From a bacterium SCSIO 12696 (GTDB lineage Bacteria; Pseudomonadota; Gammaproteobacteria; Pseudomonadales; Porticoccaceae), in contig CP073744.1 of the NCBI GenBank assembly GCA_024397955.1, positions 744,001 to 808,000 of the forward strand: a stretch of DNA of 64,000 bases. Direction: 5' to 3'. This document shows positions 56,237-64,000 of the stretch, in pieces. The stretch's first letter is position 1, and every line of letters starts with the position of its first letter. A program made the position numbers and the translations under genes. The notes under the pieces were generated by a model. The model saw only the letters and a list, made by a program, of their open reading frames with translations, did no database searches and was not told the origin of the DNA.

Positions 56237-56779
56237 TTACTTCTTTTTACTGAGTGGGGCGATAACCATCGTCAGTTGGCGGCCTTCCATTTTTGGAAAT
56301 TGCTCAACTTGCCCCAGTTCTTCGAGATCTTTTTCGATGCGCTTGAGCATCTCCATCCCGATTTCCTGGTGAGCCATCTCACGACCACGGTAACGCAGGG
56401 TTACCTTGGCCTTGTCCCCATGTTCAAGGAAACGTACCAGATTGCGCAGTTTGATCTGGTAGTCACCCTCGTCCGTCCCTGGGCGAAATTTCATTTCTTT
56501 CACTTGTGTCTGCTTCTGCTTTTTGCGCTGGGCAGCTTGCTGCTTCTTCAGCTCAAACAGGTGCTTGCCGTAGTCCATCACCTTACAGACCGGCGGCTTG
56601 GCATCCGGGGCAATCTCCACCAAATCCAACTTGGCCGCCTGGGCAGTTTCAAGGGCCTCTTCAAATGACACCACACCGACCTGCTCACCTTCGGCACCCA
56701 CCAGGCGCACTTCGCTCAAGCCGGTTATGTCATCGTTTAAACGGGCCCGCTTTTGCCCTTTCTTGTAATCTTTCTTAAT
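56237..56779 (-). CDS. infC: Translation initiation factor IF-3 (AUU start)
   Basis: A 180-residue factor that binds 30S and discriminates against non-canonical start codons. The start is ATT at 56779-56777, with GGAG 7 bases upstream. Reading from it gives [17 protein letters not shown] and then the family body [63 protein letters not shown] and [21 protein letters not shown] later TTG would cut the conserved N-terminus. The rare AUU start is the known autoregulatory device of infC in enterobacteria and lies 23 bp after thrS. Confidence 0.96.
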   Translation of the reverse strand: MKKDYKKGQKRARLNDDITGLSEVRLVGAEGEQVGVVSFEEALETAQAAKLDLVEIAPDAKPPVCKVMDYGKHLFELKKQQAAQRKKQKQTQVKEMKFRPGTDEGDYQIKLRNLVRFLEHGDKAKVTLRYRGREMAHQEIGMEMLKRIEKDLEELGQVEQFPKMEGRQLTMVIAPLSKKK

Positions 56780-56802
56780 GCTGTTTCTCCAATGCGTTTA
56801 AG

Positions 56803-58740
56803 TCATTCAGCGGCGCTTTCAGAACGAGAGCGACCGCGGCGCTGTATGTCCTCTTGAAGATGCTTGGCAAAGTCATCGATGCTGATGCTGCCAAGGTCTT
56901 CCCCGCTACGGGTACGGACGGCCACGGTCTGATTTTCCACTTCCTTATCACCCACAACGAGCAGATAAGGGATGCGCTGAATTGTGTGCTCGCGGATTTT
57001 AAAGCCGATTTTTTCGTTTCTCAAGTCATTAATCACCCTAAAACCCTGATTTTGCAGGGAATCGGTCACTTTTTCGACGTATTCGGCCTGGCTGTCGGTA
57101 ATATTCATCACCACTGCCTGCTCCGGCGCCAGCCAGGTGGGGAATGCGCCTTCGTAGTGCTCGATCAAAATACCCACAAAACGCTCGAAGGAACCGAGAA
57201 TGGCGCGGTGCAGCATGACTGGCACCTGACGGGTGTCATCTTCCGCCACATACTGCGCATCGAGGCGACCGGGCATGGAGAAGTCCACCTGAATGGTGCC
57301 CAATTGCCATACACGGCCCAGGCAGTCCTTCAAGGAAAACTCGATTTTAGGGCCATAGAAGGCACCTTCGCCAGGCAACTCTTGCCATTCCAGGCCTTGG
57401 GCATCCAGGGCATCCATCAGCGCCTTTTCAGACTTATCCCAATCCTCGTCGGTCCCCACGCGTTTTTCCGGGCGGGTAGAAATGCGGTAGATAATGTCGC
57501 TGAAGCCAAAGTCCGCATACACTTCGTGCAAGAATTCGGTAAAGGTGACCACTTCACTTTGAATCTGCTCTTCGGTACAGAAGATATGACCATCGTCCTG
57601 CACAAAGCCACGCACCCGCATAATGCCATGCAGAGAGCCAGAGGGTTCGTTGCGGTGGCAGGAACCAAATTCAGCCAAACGCAGCGGCAAGTCTTTATGG
57701 CTGCGCAAACCCTGATTAAACACCTGCACGTGACAGGGGCAGTTCATCGGCTTGATAGCAAATTGCTTGTCATCGGCCTGCAGGGCAAACATATCGTCGC
57801 CAAACTTTGAGGCGTGACCGGAGCGCTCCCACAAACTGAAGTCCACCAGCTGAGGGGTCTTTAACTCTTTGTAGCCGCGGCGATTTTGCTTGTCGCGCAT
57901 GTACTGTTCAATGGTTTTGTAAATCGTCCAACCACGGGGGTGCCAGAAAATTTGCCCCGGCGCCTCTTCTTGCATATGGAACAAGTCGAGCTTTTTGCCA
58001 ATTTTGCGGTGATCGCGTTTTTCCGCTTCTTGCAGGAAATTCAGGTATTTCTTGAGCTGTTTTCTGTCTGCCCAGGCTGTGCCGTAAATGCGCTGTAACT
58101 GCTTGTTGCTGGAATCACCGCGCCAGTAAGCACCAGACACCCGCATCAGTTTGAAGTGATGGCAAAACTTCATATTGGGCACGTGGGGGCCACGGCACAT
58201 GTCGATGTATTCTTCGTGGTGGTAAAGGCCCGGCCGATCGTCCTTGGCGACGTTCTGATCCAGAATTTCCACCTTATAAGGCTCATCGCGAGATTCAAAA
58301 GCATCCCTCGCCTCTTGCCAGCTGACTTTTTTCTTCACCACATCGTAGTCGGTCTTGGCCAACTCCAGCATACGGGCTTCTAGCTTTTCCACATCTTCGT
58401 CGGTAAGACGACGATCCAGATCGACATCGTAGTAAAAGCCGTTGTCGATAGTGGGGCCAATGGCCATTTTCGCTTCCGGCCACAGCTGTTTAACTGCGTG
58501 GCCCAGCAAGTGAGCACAGGAGTGACGGATAATTTCCAAGCCATCTTCGTCTTTGCTGGTGAAAATGGTTAAGTCAGCGTCTTCGGTGATGATGTCATGG
58601 GCATCCATGCGCACGCCGTTAACGCGACCACCAAGGGTAGCTTTGGCCAGGCCGGGGCCAATATCGGAGGCAACATCGTAGATGGAAACCGGGTTATCGA
58701 AGGAACGCTGACTGCCGTCAGGGAGGGTAATTACAGGCAT
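56803..58740 (-). CDS. thrS: Threonine-tRNA ligase
   Basis: A class II synthetase of 645 residues. Domains are TGS ([24 protein letters not shown], 1-62), the editing domain with the [16 protein letters not shown] metal site, the catalytic core ([10 protein letters not shown] with the zinc Cys, [35 protein letters not shown] motif 2, and [19 protein letters not shown] motif 3) and the C-terminal anticodon domain ([29 protein letters not shown]). It is the first gene of the translation operon continuing through tRNA-Pro. Confidence 0.98.
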   Translation of the reverse strand: MPVITLPDGSQRSFDNPVSIYDVASDIGPGLAKATLGGRVNGVRMDAHDIITEDADLTIFTSKDEDGLEIIRHSCAHLLGHAVKQLWPEAKMAIGPTIDNGFYYDVDLDRRLTDEDVEKLEARMLELAKTDYDVVKKKVSWQEARDAFESRDEPYKVEILDQNVAKDDRPGLYHHEEYIDMCRGPHVPNMKFCHHFKLMRVSGAYWRGDSSNKQLQRIYGTAWADRKQLKKYLNFLQEAEKRDHRKIGKKLDLFHMQEEAPGQIFWHPRGWTIYKTIEQYMRDKQNRRGYKELKTPQLVDFSLWERSGHASKFGDDMFALQADDKQFAIKPMNCPCHVQVFNQGLRSHKDLPLRLAEFGSCHRNEPSGSLHGIMRVRGFVQDDGHIFCTEEQIQSEVVTFTEFLHEVYADFGFSDIIYRISTRPEKRVGTDEDWDKSEKALMDALDAQGLEWQELPGEGAFYGPKIEFSLKDCLGRVWQLGTIQVDFSMPGRLDAQYVAEDDTRQVPVMLHRAILGSFERFVGILIEHYEGAFPTWLAPEQAVVMNITDSQAEYVEKVTDSLQNQGFRVINDLRNEKIGFKIREHTIQRIPYLLVVGDKEVENQTVAVRTRSGEDLGSISIDDFAKHLQEDIQRRGRSRSESAAE

Positions 58741-59027
58741 TGAATTGTCCTTTCCAGTGGTGGCCCATACGCAGGGTCACTTGGGTTGTAGAAATTTGGT
58801 GGGCAAGTATATCTGCGATTGAATTGGCTCGCTACATTGTTTGACGACTGGCGAGCTTGCGATCGGATTGGCTCGCCACATCCATGCGGCTCAGGCTACG
58901 CCCGTCTGCGCTTTGCTTCGACGCCCAAATTTGCTTCCTGCAAATTTGTCGAACGGCGGTTGAACCTCACGCGTCTACCATATACACAAAAGCCCTTATG
59001 CCGTTGGCATAAGGGCTTTTGTGTATA
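58741..59027. other. Gene-free segment with tRNA-derived fragments and repeats
   Basis: No gene is visible. The segment has a 24-bp imperfect direct repeat (58814-58837 and 58858-58881, 21/24 identical), a TGGCGAGC/GCTCGCCA inverted pair, a CAAATTTGC/GCAAATTTG palindrome (58926-58949) and two short matches to the neighbouring tRNA-Val: GCGATCGGATT (58859-58869) and CGCGTCTACCA (58970-58980). It looks like rearrangement debris around a tRNA gene. The thrS promoter should lie at its left end. Confidence 0.5.
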
Positions 59028-59038
59028 TGGTAGACGCG
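58970..59038. repeat. Perfect 33-bp inverted repeat containing the tRNA-Val 3' end
   Basis: Arms at 58970-59002 and 59006-59038 are fully complementary, with a GTT loop. The outer 11 bp of each arm are CGCGTCTACCA, the 3' acceptor strand plus CCA of tRNA-Val(GAC). The inner part (AAAAGCCCTTATGCC) could work as its terminator on the minus strand. Confidence 0.85.
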
Positions 59039-59104
59039 ATCGGATTCGAACCAACGACCCCCACCATGTCAAGGTGGTGCTCTAACCAACTGAGCTACGC
59101 GTCT
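59028..59104 (-). tRNA. tRNA-Val (GAC)
   Basis: A 77-nt cloverleaf with encoded CCA. The acceptor AGACGCG pairs with CGCGTCT; the anticodon loop TTGACAT carries GAC. The last 11 bases also belong to a perfect inverted repeat (58970-59038). A copy lacking these bases is at 63291-63357. Confidence 0.95.
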
Positions 59105-59747
59105 AGTGTTCGTTTGAGGGCACGTAATTTAGCAGCGCTCTTACAGCTTAGCAAGGCTCAGCTTGGCTTTTTCAACCAATTCACCATCATTGCTACTACC
59201 ATAACGCCGAAGAAAGTAAGGAAGAACAGGAGCGCATAGATCAACACATCGCGCTTGCCTACCAAAGAGCCCGTTACTTTCATCTCGTCGGAACCGCCTG
59301 TTTTGTATAGAACGCCGCTGTAACCAAAGCTTTCTTTGCTCAGCTTGTCGTACAAGCGATTAGTCACTTCCACATAGGATTTTAGTTTTGCCAAAATGAC
59401 CGGAAAGCGTTGCTCGAGGGTCGCCACATAACGTTCTTTAACGTCACTTTGGGCACCATTGTCAGATACAGCCTTTAGAACCGCTTTCATTTTGGCAATA
59501 TCAAAGTCGATATCCGATGCCTTCTTTTTATGCTCTAGAATCTCATTGGTAAGGTCTTGGCGGTACTTCAACTCCTCACCCTTCTGGCTCAGGTCAATCA
59601 CTCGATCAAGAAACTCACCATCCAATTGAGGGGTGGCACTTGAAGTCGCACCATTTATAGATCCACCTTTCGATAAAGTAGAGTTGTAACGATCCAATGT
59701 TTCACGAATTACCTCAGCTTGAGACAGCTCGTGCTCTTTCTCTCGTT
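59038..59747. repeat. First copy of a 710-bp perfect direct duplication
   Basis: Identical, as far as I compared, to 63291-64000 (offset 4253), which runs to the window edge. It covers most of tRNA-Val(GAC) and the 3' part of the Wzz-like gene. The duplicated block begins at the G of a GATC, exactly where the inverted repeat 58970-59038 ends. Confidence 0.9.
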
Positions 59748-60672
59748 GCAGATCTCTGATTTTGTACTCATAGTATAAGCGCACAATTTCCATGTCTTTG
59801 GTAACACCCAAATCCTGTATGGGGGTAACCAGCTGCTGCAAATCGTATGTCACTACGTCAGCAATGGCTTTTTCCAGGTCGGTCAAACGGTAACCTGATT
59901 CTTCATCTACCACTACCTGGCCGTTTGGGCGAGTCAGCAACTCTTCGATATTTTGCTTAATGAGGTCAACGTTATCCCTAACCAAGTCCAGAGCGATCAT
60001 GTAATCCAGAGAGTCAAACCGCTCTTGATCAAACATCTTGCTGGAATAGATGGCGATATCGAGTTTTGCAACGCCATCGCTATCAATAGCTTTTTCTGCC
60101 CACAAGCGGGGCACATCCAGGAGCAGTTTGTCGATTTCGTTTTCAGGCAGACGTACACCTTTGGATGGTTTAAATGAAATCACTGCTGAGCGAACACTGG
60201 CCTGTTCCAGCTCCATTTTCATCTTTTCCTGAAGCGCAGTAATTTCTTCACCAGTAATGCCTTTTCGGCCAATTGCCGATTCGTACTTTTTAACAATCAG
60301 ATCATAGTCAGGGGCATAAGACTGAATGGTGAAACTTTGAGTAAATGCGGCTTGTGGCACATTAAGCTCAGCTAGGCCGCTCTCTTCATAGGCTGTGGAC
60401 AATACTCTAGGGGAAACAACATCCGCGATGCGAAAGGGTGTTCCGTTTGGGTACTTGCCCTGCTCTACGCCTTTAAAGGTAAACTGGATAACTCTGCTGT
60501 ATGTAGAGGGTGAAGGCGATAATACCTGCTTAACTGCCCACAGCCCCCAGTAAGCCAAGGTGACCAACACAACCGCCACAATCACTGAGCGGCGAACAGC
60601 CCACATATTGGTAAACAGCTGTTTTAAATCAATCTCATCACTTGCCTGACGAGTCGCTTCTATATTATCCAT
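59158..60672 (-). CDS. Wzz-like membrane protein with coiled coil, 504 aa
   Basis: One membrane segment near 31-50 (VIVAVVLVTLAYWGLWAVKQVL) and one near 478-498 (VLIYALLFFLTFFGVMVVAMMV) bracket a large periplasmic region. This is the topology of polysaccharide co-polymerases (Wzz/GNVR). The N-terminus DEIDLKQLFTNMWAVRRSVI is typical of Wzz proteins. The periplasmic part is long (about 425 residues) and helical, with coiled-coil potential around 300-440. No glycosyltransferase genes are close, so a role in chain-length control is inferred. A second, partial copy of its 3' end begins at 63411. Confidence 0.75.
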   Translation of the reverse strand: MDNIEATRQASDEIDLKQLFTNMWAVRRSVIVAVVLVTLAYWGLWAVKQVLSPSPSTYSRVIQFTFKGVEQGKYPNGTPFRIADVVSPRVLSTAYEESGLAELNVPQAAFTQSFTIQSYAPDYDLIVKKYESAIGRKGITGEEITALQEKMKMELEQASVRSAVISFKPSKGVRLPENEIDKLLLDVPRLWAEKAIDSDGVAKLDIAIYSSKMFDQERFDSLDYMIALDLVRDNVDLIKQNIEELLTRPNGQVVVDEESGYRLTDLEKAIADVVTYDLQQLVTPIQDLGVTKDMEIVRLYYEYKIRDLQREKEHELSQAEVIRETLDRYNSTLSKGGSINGATSSATPQLDGEFLDRVIDLSQKGEELKYRQDLTNEILEHKKKASDIDFDIAKMKAVLKAVSDNGAQSDVKERYVATLEQRFPVILAKLKSYVEVTNRLYDKLSKESFGYSGVLYKTGGSDEMKVTGSLVGKRDVLIYALLFFLTFFGVMVVAMMVNWLKKPS

Positions 60673-60772
60673 CTGACTTATTTGATTCCTGCTATCAAGT
60701 TTCCATTAGTTGGCGTTCGCCGGCACTGGCTCGCCGCAAGGCGCCGATAATACCACTTACCCTTTCACAGAC

Positions 60773-62785
60773 CTATACAGCAGCCCGTACTTTTGCGATC
60801 TGATCGCGTATTTTGGCCGCTTCTTCAAATTCCAGATTCTTGGCGCACTGGTACATTTTCTCTTCCAGCTCAGCGATGCGGATCGCTTGCTGTTTCGGAT
60901 CATCAATTGCGATGCCCACCGAATATTCAGCCTTGGCCTCAGCCACTTTCTGCAAACGGCCTTTTCTTGGCATACCTGGAATCACTGCGCCTTCCAATAT
61001 ATCTACTACAGCTTTTTTAACGCCTTTAGGGGTAATACCATGTTCTTCGTTATGAGCAACCTGCTTGCTGCGGCGACGCTCTGTTTCGTCCATGGCGCGC
61101 TGCATAGAACCAGTTACCCGATCTGCATAGAGCAGCGCCTTGCCATTTACGTGGCGTGCGGCACGGCCAATGGTTTGGATCAGTGATTGCTCTGAGCGCA
61201 GAAAACCCTCCTTGTCTGCATCAAAAATCGCCACCAGAGAGACTTCTGGCATGTCCAAACCTTCCCGAAGCAAGTTAATCCCCACCAACACATCGAATTC
61301 GCCACTGCGTAGATCACGGATAATTTCAACGCGCTCAACCGTATCAATATCTGAGTGCAGGTAGCGAACGCGGACGCCATGATCTGCCAGGTATTCCGTC
61401 AAATCTTCCGCCATCCGCTTGGTGAGCACCGTAATGAGCACCCGCTCATCCGCCGCCACCCGAATACTGATCTCAGAAAGCACATCATCCACCTGAGTAC
61501 CAGCTGGACGAACTTCCAGCTCTGGGTCTACCAAACCAGTGGGACGTACCACTTGCTCCACTACTTCACCGGCATGCTCGCCCTCGTACTTGCCAGGTGT
61601 GGCCGAAACAAAAATTGCTTGCGGAGCCAGATGTTGCCATTCATCAAACCGCAATGGGCGGTTATCCAGCGCTGAAGGCAGGCGAAAGCCGAACTCCACA
61701 AGAGTTTCCTTGCGAGAACGGTCACCTTTATACATAGCGCCAAGCTGAGGAATAGTAACGTGGGATTCGTCGATAACCATCAACGCATCGTCTGGCAGGT
61801 AGTCGAACAAACATGGCGGCGGCTCACCGGGCTGGCCACCAGACAGGTAACGTGAGTAATTTTCAATGCCGGTGCAATAACCCAGCTCCTGCATCATTTC
61901 CAAATCATAACGAGTACGCTCTTGCAAGCGCTGGGCTTCCACCAATTTACTGTTGGAACGCAGTTGCTCCAAGCGTTCGACCAATTCTTGCTTGATTTGC
62001 TCAACAGCTTCCAGAATGGTTTCGCGGGGAGTGACATAGTGGGTTTTGGGATAAATAGTAAAACGGGGTACCTGGCGGAGGATTTCGCCAGTCAGCGGAT
62101 CAAATACTGACAACCGCTCTACTTCATCGTCGAACAGCTCTATTCGCAACGCTTCAAACTCAGAATCCGCAGGATGAACATCAATCACATCGCCACGCAC
62201 GCGGTAGACGGCGCGACGAAAATCCATATCGTTGCGACTGTATTGCAGCTCTGCAAGGCGACGCAGCAATGTGCGCTGATCAATACGTTCACCACGCACC
62301 AAATGAATCACCATCTGGTGGTAGGATTTTGGATCACCCAAGCCATATATAGAAGAAACAGTAGCTACCACCACCACATCGCGACGTTCTAGCAAAGCCT
62401 TGGTGGCTGACAAGCGCATCTGTTCGATATGCTGGTTTACAGAAGCGTCCTTCTCGATAAACGTATCGGAAGATGGCACGTAGGCTTCTGGCTGATAGTA
62501 GTCGTAGTAGGAAACGAAATATTCCACCGCATTATTGGGGAAAAACTCTTTGAATTCCCCGTAAAGTTGGGCAGCCAACGTCTTGTTGTGAGCAAGAACA
62601 ATGGTGGGACGCTGAATTTCCTGAATAACATTAGCGACTGTAAAGGTCTTGCCGGAACCGGTAACCCCTAGCAAGGTTTGTGAAGCCAATCCAGACTCGA
62701 TACCCGCAACCAGGCCCTGGATAGCCGTGGGTTGATCCCCGGCCGGGGAGTAGTTGCTGTCTATAGAGAAGGTTTTGTCGCTCAC
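60773..62785 (-). CDS. uvrB: Excinuclease ABC subunit UvrB
   Basis: The damage-verification helicase of nucleotide excision repair, 670 residues. I chose GTG 62785 ([22 protein letters not shown]) because the family N-terminus begins there; the frame is open to 62851. Motifs are Walker [18 protein letters not shown], the beta-hairpin [25 protein letters not shown] box [17 protein letters not shown], motif [18 protein letters not shown] and [12 protein letters not shown], and the C-terminal UVR domain ([27 protein letters not shown]) that binds UvrC. It acts with Mfd, encoded at the window start. I see no clear SOS box upstream. Confidence 0.97.
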   Translation of the reverse strand: MSDKTFSIDSNYSPAGDQPTAIQGLVAGIESGLASQTLLGVTGSGKTFTVANVIQEIQRPTIVLAHNKTLAAQLYGEFKEFFPNNAVEYFVSYYDYYQPEAYVPSSDTFIEKDASVNQHIEQMRLSATKALLERRDVVVVATVSSIYGLGDPKSYHQMVIHLVRGERIDQRTLLRRLAELQYSRNDMDFRRAVYRVRGDVIDVHPADSEFEALRIELFDDEVERLSVFDPLTGEILRQVPRFTIYPKTHYVTPRETILEAVEQIKQELVERLEQLRSNSKLVEAQRLQERTRYDLEMMQELGYCTGIENYSRYLSGGQPGEPPPCLFDYLPDDALMVIDESHVTIPQLGAMYKGDRSRKETLVEFGFRLPSALDNRPLRFDEWQHLAPQAIFVSATPGKYEGEHAGEVVEQVVRPTGLVDPELEVRPAGTQVDDVLSEISIRVAADERVLITVLTKRMAEDLTEYLADHGVRVRYLHSDIDTVERVEIIRDLRSGEFDVLVGINLLREGLDMPEVSLVAIFDADKEGFLRSEQSLIQTIGRAARHVNGKALLYADRVTGSMQRAMDETERRRSKQVAHNEEHGITPKGVKKAVVDILEGAVIPGMPRKGRLQKVAEAKAEYSVGIAIDDPKQQAIRIAELEEKMYQCAKNLEFEEAAKIRDQIAKVRAAV

Positions 62786-62978
62786 AAAGCCACCAAGCGC
62801 TGGATGAAAACTCGCTACTATACTGGCAATGGCACCGAAATACCCCACCAAAGATCAGAATCGAGCCATTTATCAAATAAAATCAGATAGTTAGAAAGAA
62901 ATGAAATTTTCAGCATAAGGACTTGACGCACCAGAGACAGATGCCTAATATACGCGACCTCAGCGCAAGCTGATCCGT

Positions 62979-63054
62979 TCCGCCTTAGCTCAGTTGGTAG
63001 AGCAAATGACTGTTAATCATTGGGTCGCTGGTTCGAGCCCAGCAGGCGGAGCCA
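62979..63054 (+). tRNA. tRNA-Asn (GTT)
   Basis: A 76-nt cloverleaf with encoded CCA. The acceptor TCCGCCT pairs with AGGCGGA; the anticodon loop CTGTTAA carries GTT. It is divergent from uvrB and is followed 38 bp on by a terminator. Confidence 0.97.
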
Positions 63055-63092
63055 AACAGATAGTGTAATTAGGCTATAAAACCAAAAACGAG

Positions 63093-63119
63093 AAGGTCAG
63101 CACATTGCTGGCCTTTTTT
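63093..63119 (+). terminator. Terminator after tRNA-Asn
   Basis: AAGGTCAGCA pairs with TGCTGGCCTT (one G-U) around CAT and is followed by a T-run. About 170 bp without recognisable features follow before the duplicated block. Confidence 0.85.
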
Positions 63120-63290
63120 GTAGATAAAATGTCATCCCAATTGAGATGCGAGACGTTGTTCAAGGCGAATAAATTGGATATCCCTATCTAGATTACGAGT
63201 ACATAAAAAGTTAACATTCACTAGATACAATTAGTGCCCGTGCCCAGTCGATAGGGAATATTGAGAATATTAGTTATGTCTGCACATTGG

Positions 63291-63357
63291 GATCGGATTC
63301 GAACCAACGACCCCCACCATGTCAAGGTGGTGCTCTAACCAACTGAGCTACGCGTCT
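63291..63357 (-). pseudogene. tRNA-Val (GAC) copy lacking the 3' acceptor strand
   Basis: Identical to the tRNA at 59028-59104 except that the last 10 bases (3' acceptor strand and CCA) are replaced by unrelated DNA. The acceptor stem cannot close, so it should not give a functional tRNA. ATs for the D, anticodon and T arms are otherwise unchanged, which points to a recent event or an assembly join. Confidence 0.85.
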
Positions 63358-63410
63358 AGTGTTCGTTTGAGGGCACGTAATTTAGCAGCGCTCTTACAGC
63401 TTAGCAAGGC

Positions 63411-64000
63411 TCAGCTTGGCTTTTTCAACCAATTCACCATCATTGCTACTACCATAACGCCGAAGAAAGTAAGGAAGAACAGGAGCGCATAGATCAACAC
63501 ATCGCGCTTGCCTACCAAAGAGCCCGTTACTTTCATCTCGTCGGAACCGCCTGTTTTGTATAGAACGCCGCTGTAACCAAAGCTTTCTTTGCTCAGCTTG
63601 TCGTACAAGCGATTAGTCACTTCCACATAGGATTTTAGTTTTGCCAAAATGACCGGAAAGCGTTGCTCGAGGGTCGCCACATAACGTTCTTTAACGTCAC
63701 TTTGGGCACCATTGTCAGATACAGCCTTTAGAACCGCTTTCATTTTGGCAATATCAAAGTCGATATCCGATGCCTTCTTTTTATGCTCTAGAATCTCATT
63801 GGTAAGGTCTTGGCGGTACTTCAACTCCTCACCCTTCTGGCTCAGGTCAATCACTCGATCAAGAAACTCACCATCCAATTGAGGGGTGGCACTTGAAGTC
63901 GCACCATTTATAGATCCACCTTTCGATAAAGTAGAGTTGTAACGATCCAATGTTTCACGAATTACCTCAGCTTGAGACAGCTCGTGCTCTTTCTCTCGTT
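63411..64000 (-). CDS. Wzz-like protein, second copy (3' part only in window)
   Basis: The C-terminal 196 residues of the protein at 59158-60672, with identical sequence, including the last membrane segment and NWLKKPS end. The gene continues past the window edge. Whether a full second gene exists, or only a fragment, cannot be decided here. Confidence 0.8.
   Translation of the reverse strand, partial: REKEHELSQAEVIRETLDRYNSTLSKGGSINGATSSATPQLDGEFLDRVIDLSQKGEELKYRQDLTNEILEHKKKASDIDFDIAKMKAVLKAVSDNGAQSDVKERYVATLEQRFPVILAKLKSYVEVTNRLYDKLSKESFGYSGVLYKTGGSDEMKVTGSLVGKRDVLIYALLFFLTFFGVMVVAMMVNWLKKPS

Larger units (their letters stand above)
63291..64000. repeat. Second copy of the 710-bp direct duplication (reaches window end)
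   Basis: The same as 59038-59747 at offset 4253, without a difference that I could find. It begins GATCGGATTCG inside the T-arm of tRNA-Val. The sequence to the left (TGCACATTGG) is unrelated to the flank of the first copy. The true length is unknown because the window ends inside it. Confidence 0.9.

Noticed and set aside
62786..62880. SOS box upstream of uvrB
   Set aside because: I looked for CTG-N10-CAG near the start and found no convincing match, so no site is reported.

Overview
The window looks like a chromosomal segment of a gammaproteobacterium in the Pseudomonadales/Cellvibrionales range. The evidence is gene order as I remember it from pseudomonads (mfd, methylthioinosine phosphorylase, nagZ, lexA and topA within one stretch; thrS-infC-rpmI-rplT-pheS-pheT-ihfA-merR-tRNA-Pro as one block), plus minCDE, a CsiV homologue and LexA of gammaproteobacterial type. 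No rRNA is present and I cannot name a genus.

Layout. 1-12.7 kb: the 3' part of mfd, csiV, a small phosphopantetheinyl transferase operon, purine salvage genes, an MscS channel, nagZ, threonine catabolism (kbl-tdh) and a short asparaginase. 12.9-24 kb: lexA with its SOS box, topA, a universal stress protein, slt, tatD, a predicted secreted methyltransferase and minCDE. 24.1-35.4 kb: the helicase gene hrpB, cut in two by an AT-rich element of about 8.8 kb. 35.4-48.9 kb: a DUF502 membrane protein, a glycine-zipper/PepSY/two-component operon, a bactofilin, dusC, a RibH2-type lumazine synthase, pepN, a rhomboid protease and nadK. 49-64 kb: tRNA genes, queD, the thrS-to-merR translation operon, a Wzz-like protein, uvrB, tRNA-Asn, and a perfect direct duplication running off the window end.

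The most notable region is the element in hrpB (25758-34560). A large serine recombinase sits at its left end, and the junctions share a 5-bp core (ACATT). Joining the flanks across this core restores a continuous HrpB reading frame through helicase motif V. The element carries a two-gene CBASS-like module: an oligonucleotide cyclase with a SMODS nucleotidyltransferase core and an AGS-C-like sensor, overlapping by 4 bp a SLATT-like membrane effector. It also carries a divergently controlled pair of unknown membrane and secreted proteins with a small HTH regulator, a Hin/Tn3-type resolvase, an HTH protein and an inovirus Gp2/YagK-like protein. This suggests a small integrative or satellite-like defence island.

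Other signals: a perfect 33-bp inverted repeat that includes the 3' end of tRNA-Val(GAC); a 710-bp perfect duplication starting at a GATC inside that tRNA; a CGTCATTGCGAG-type repeat that supplies a start codon; an inverted-repeat element between pheS and pheT; and the AUU start of infC.
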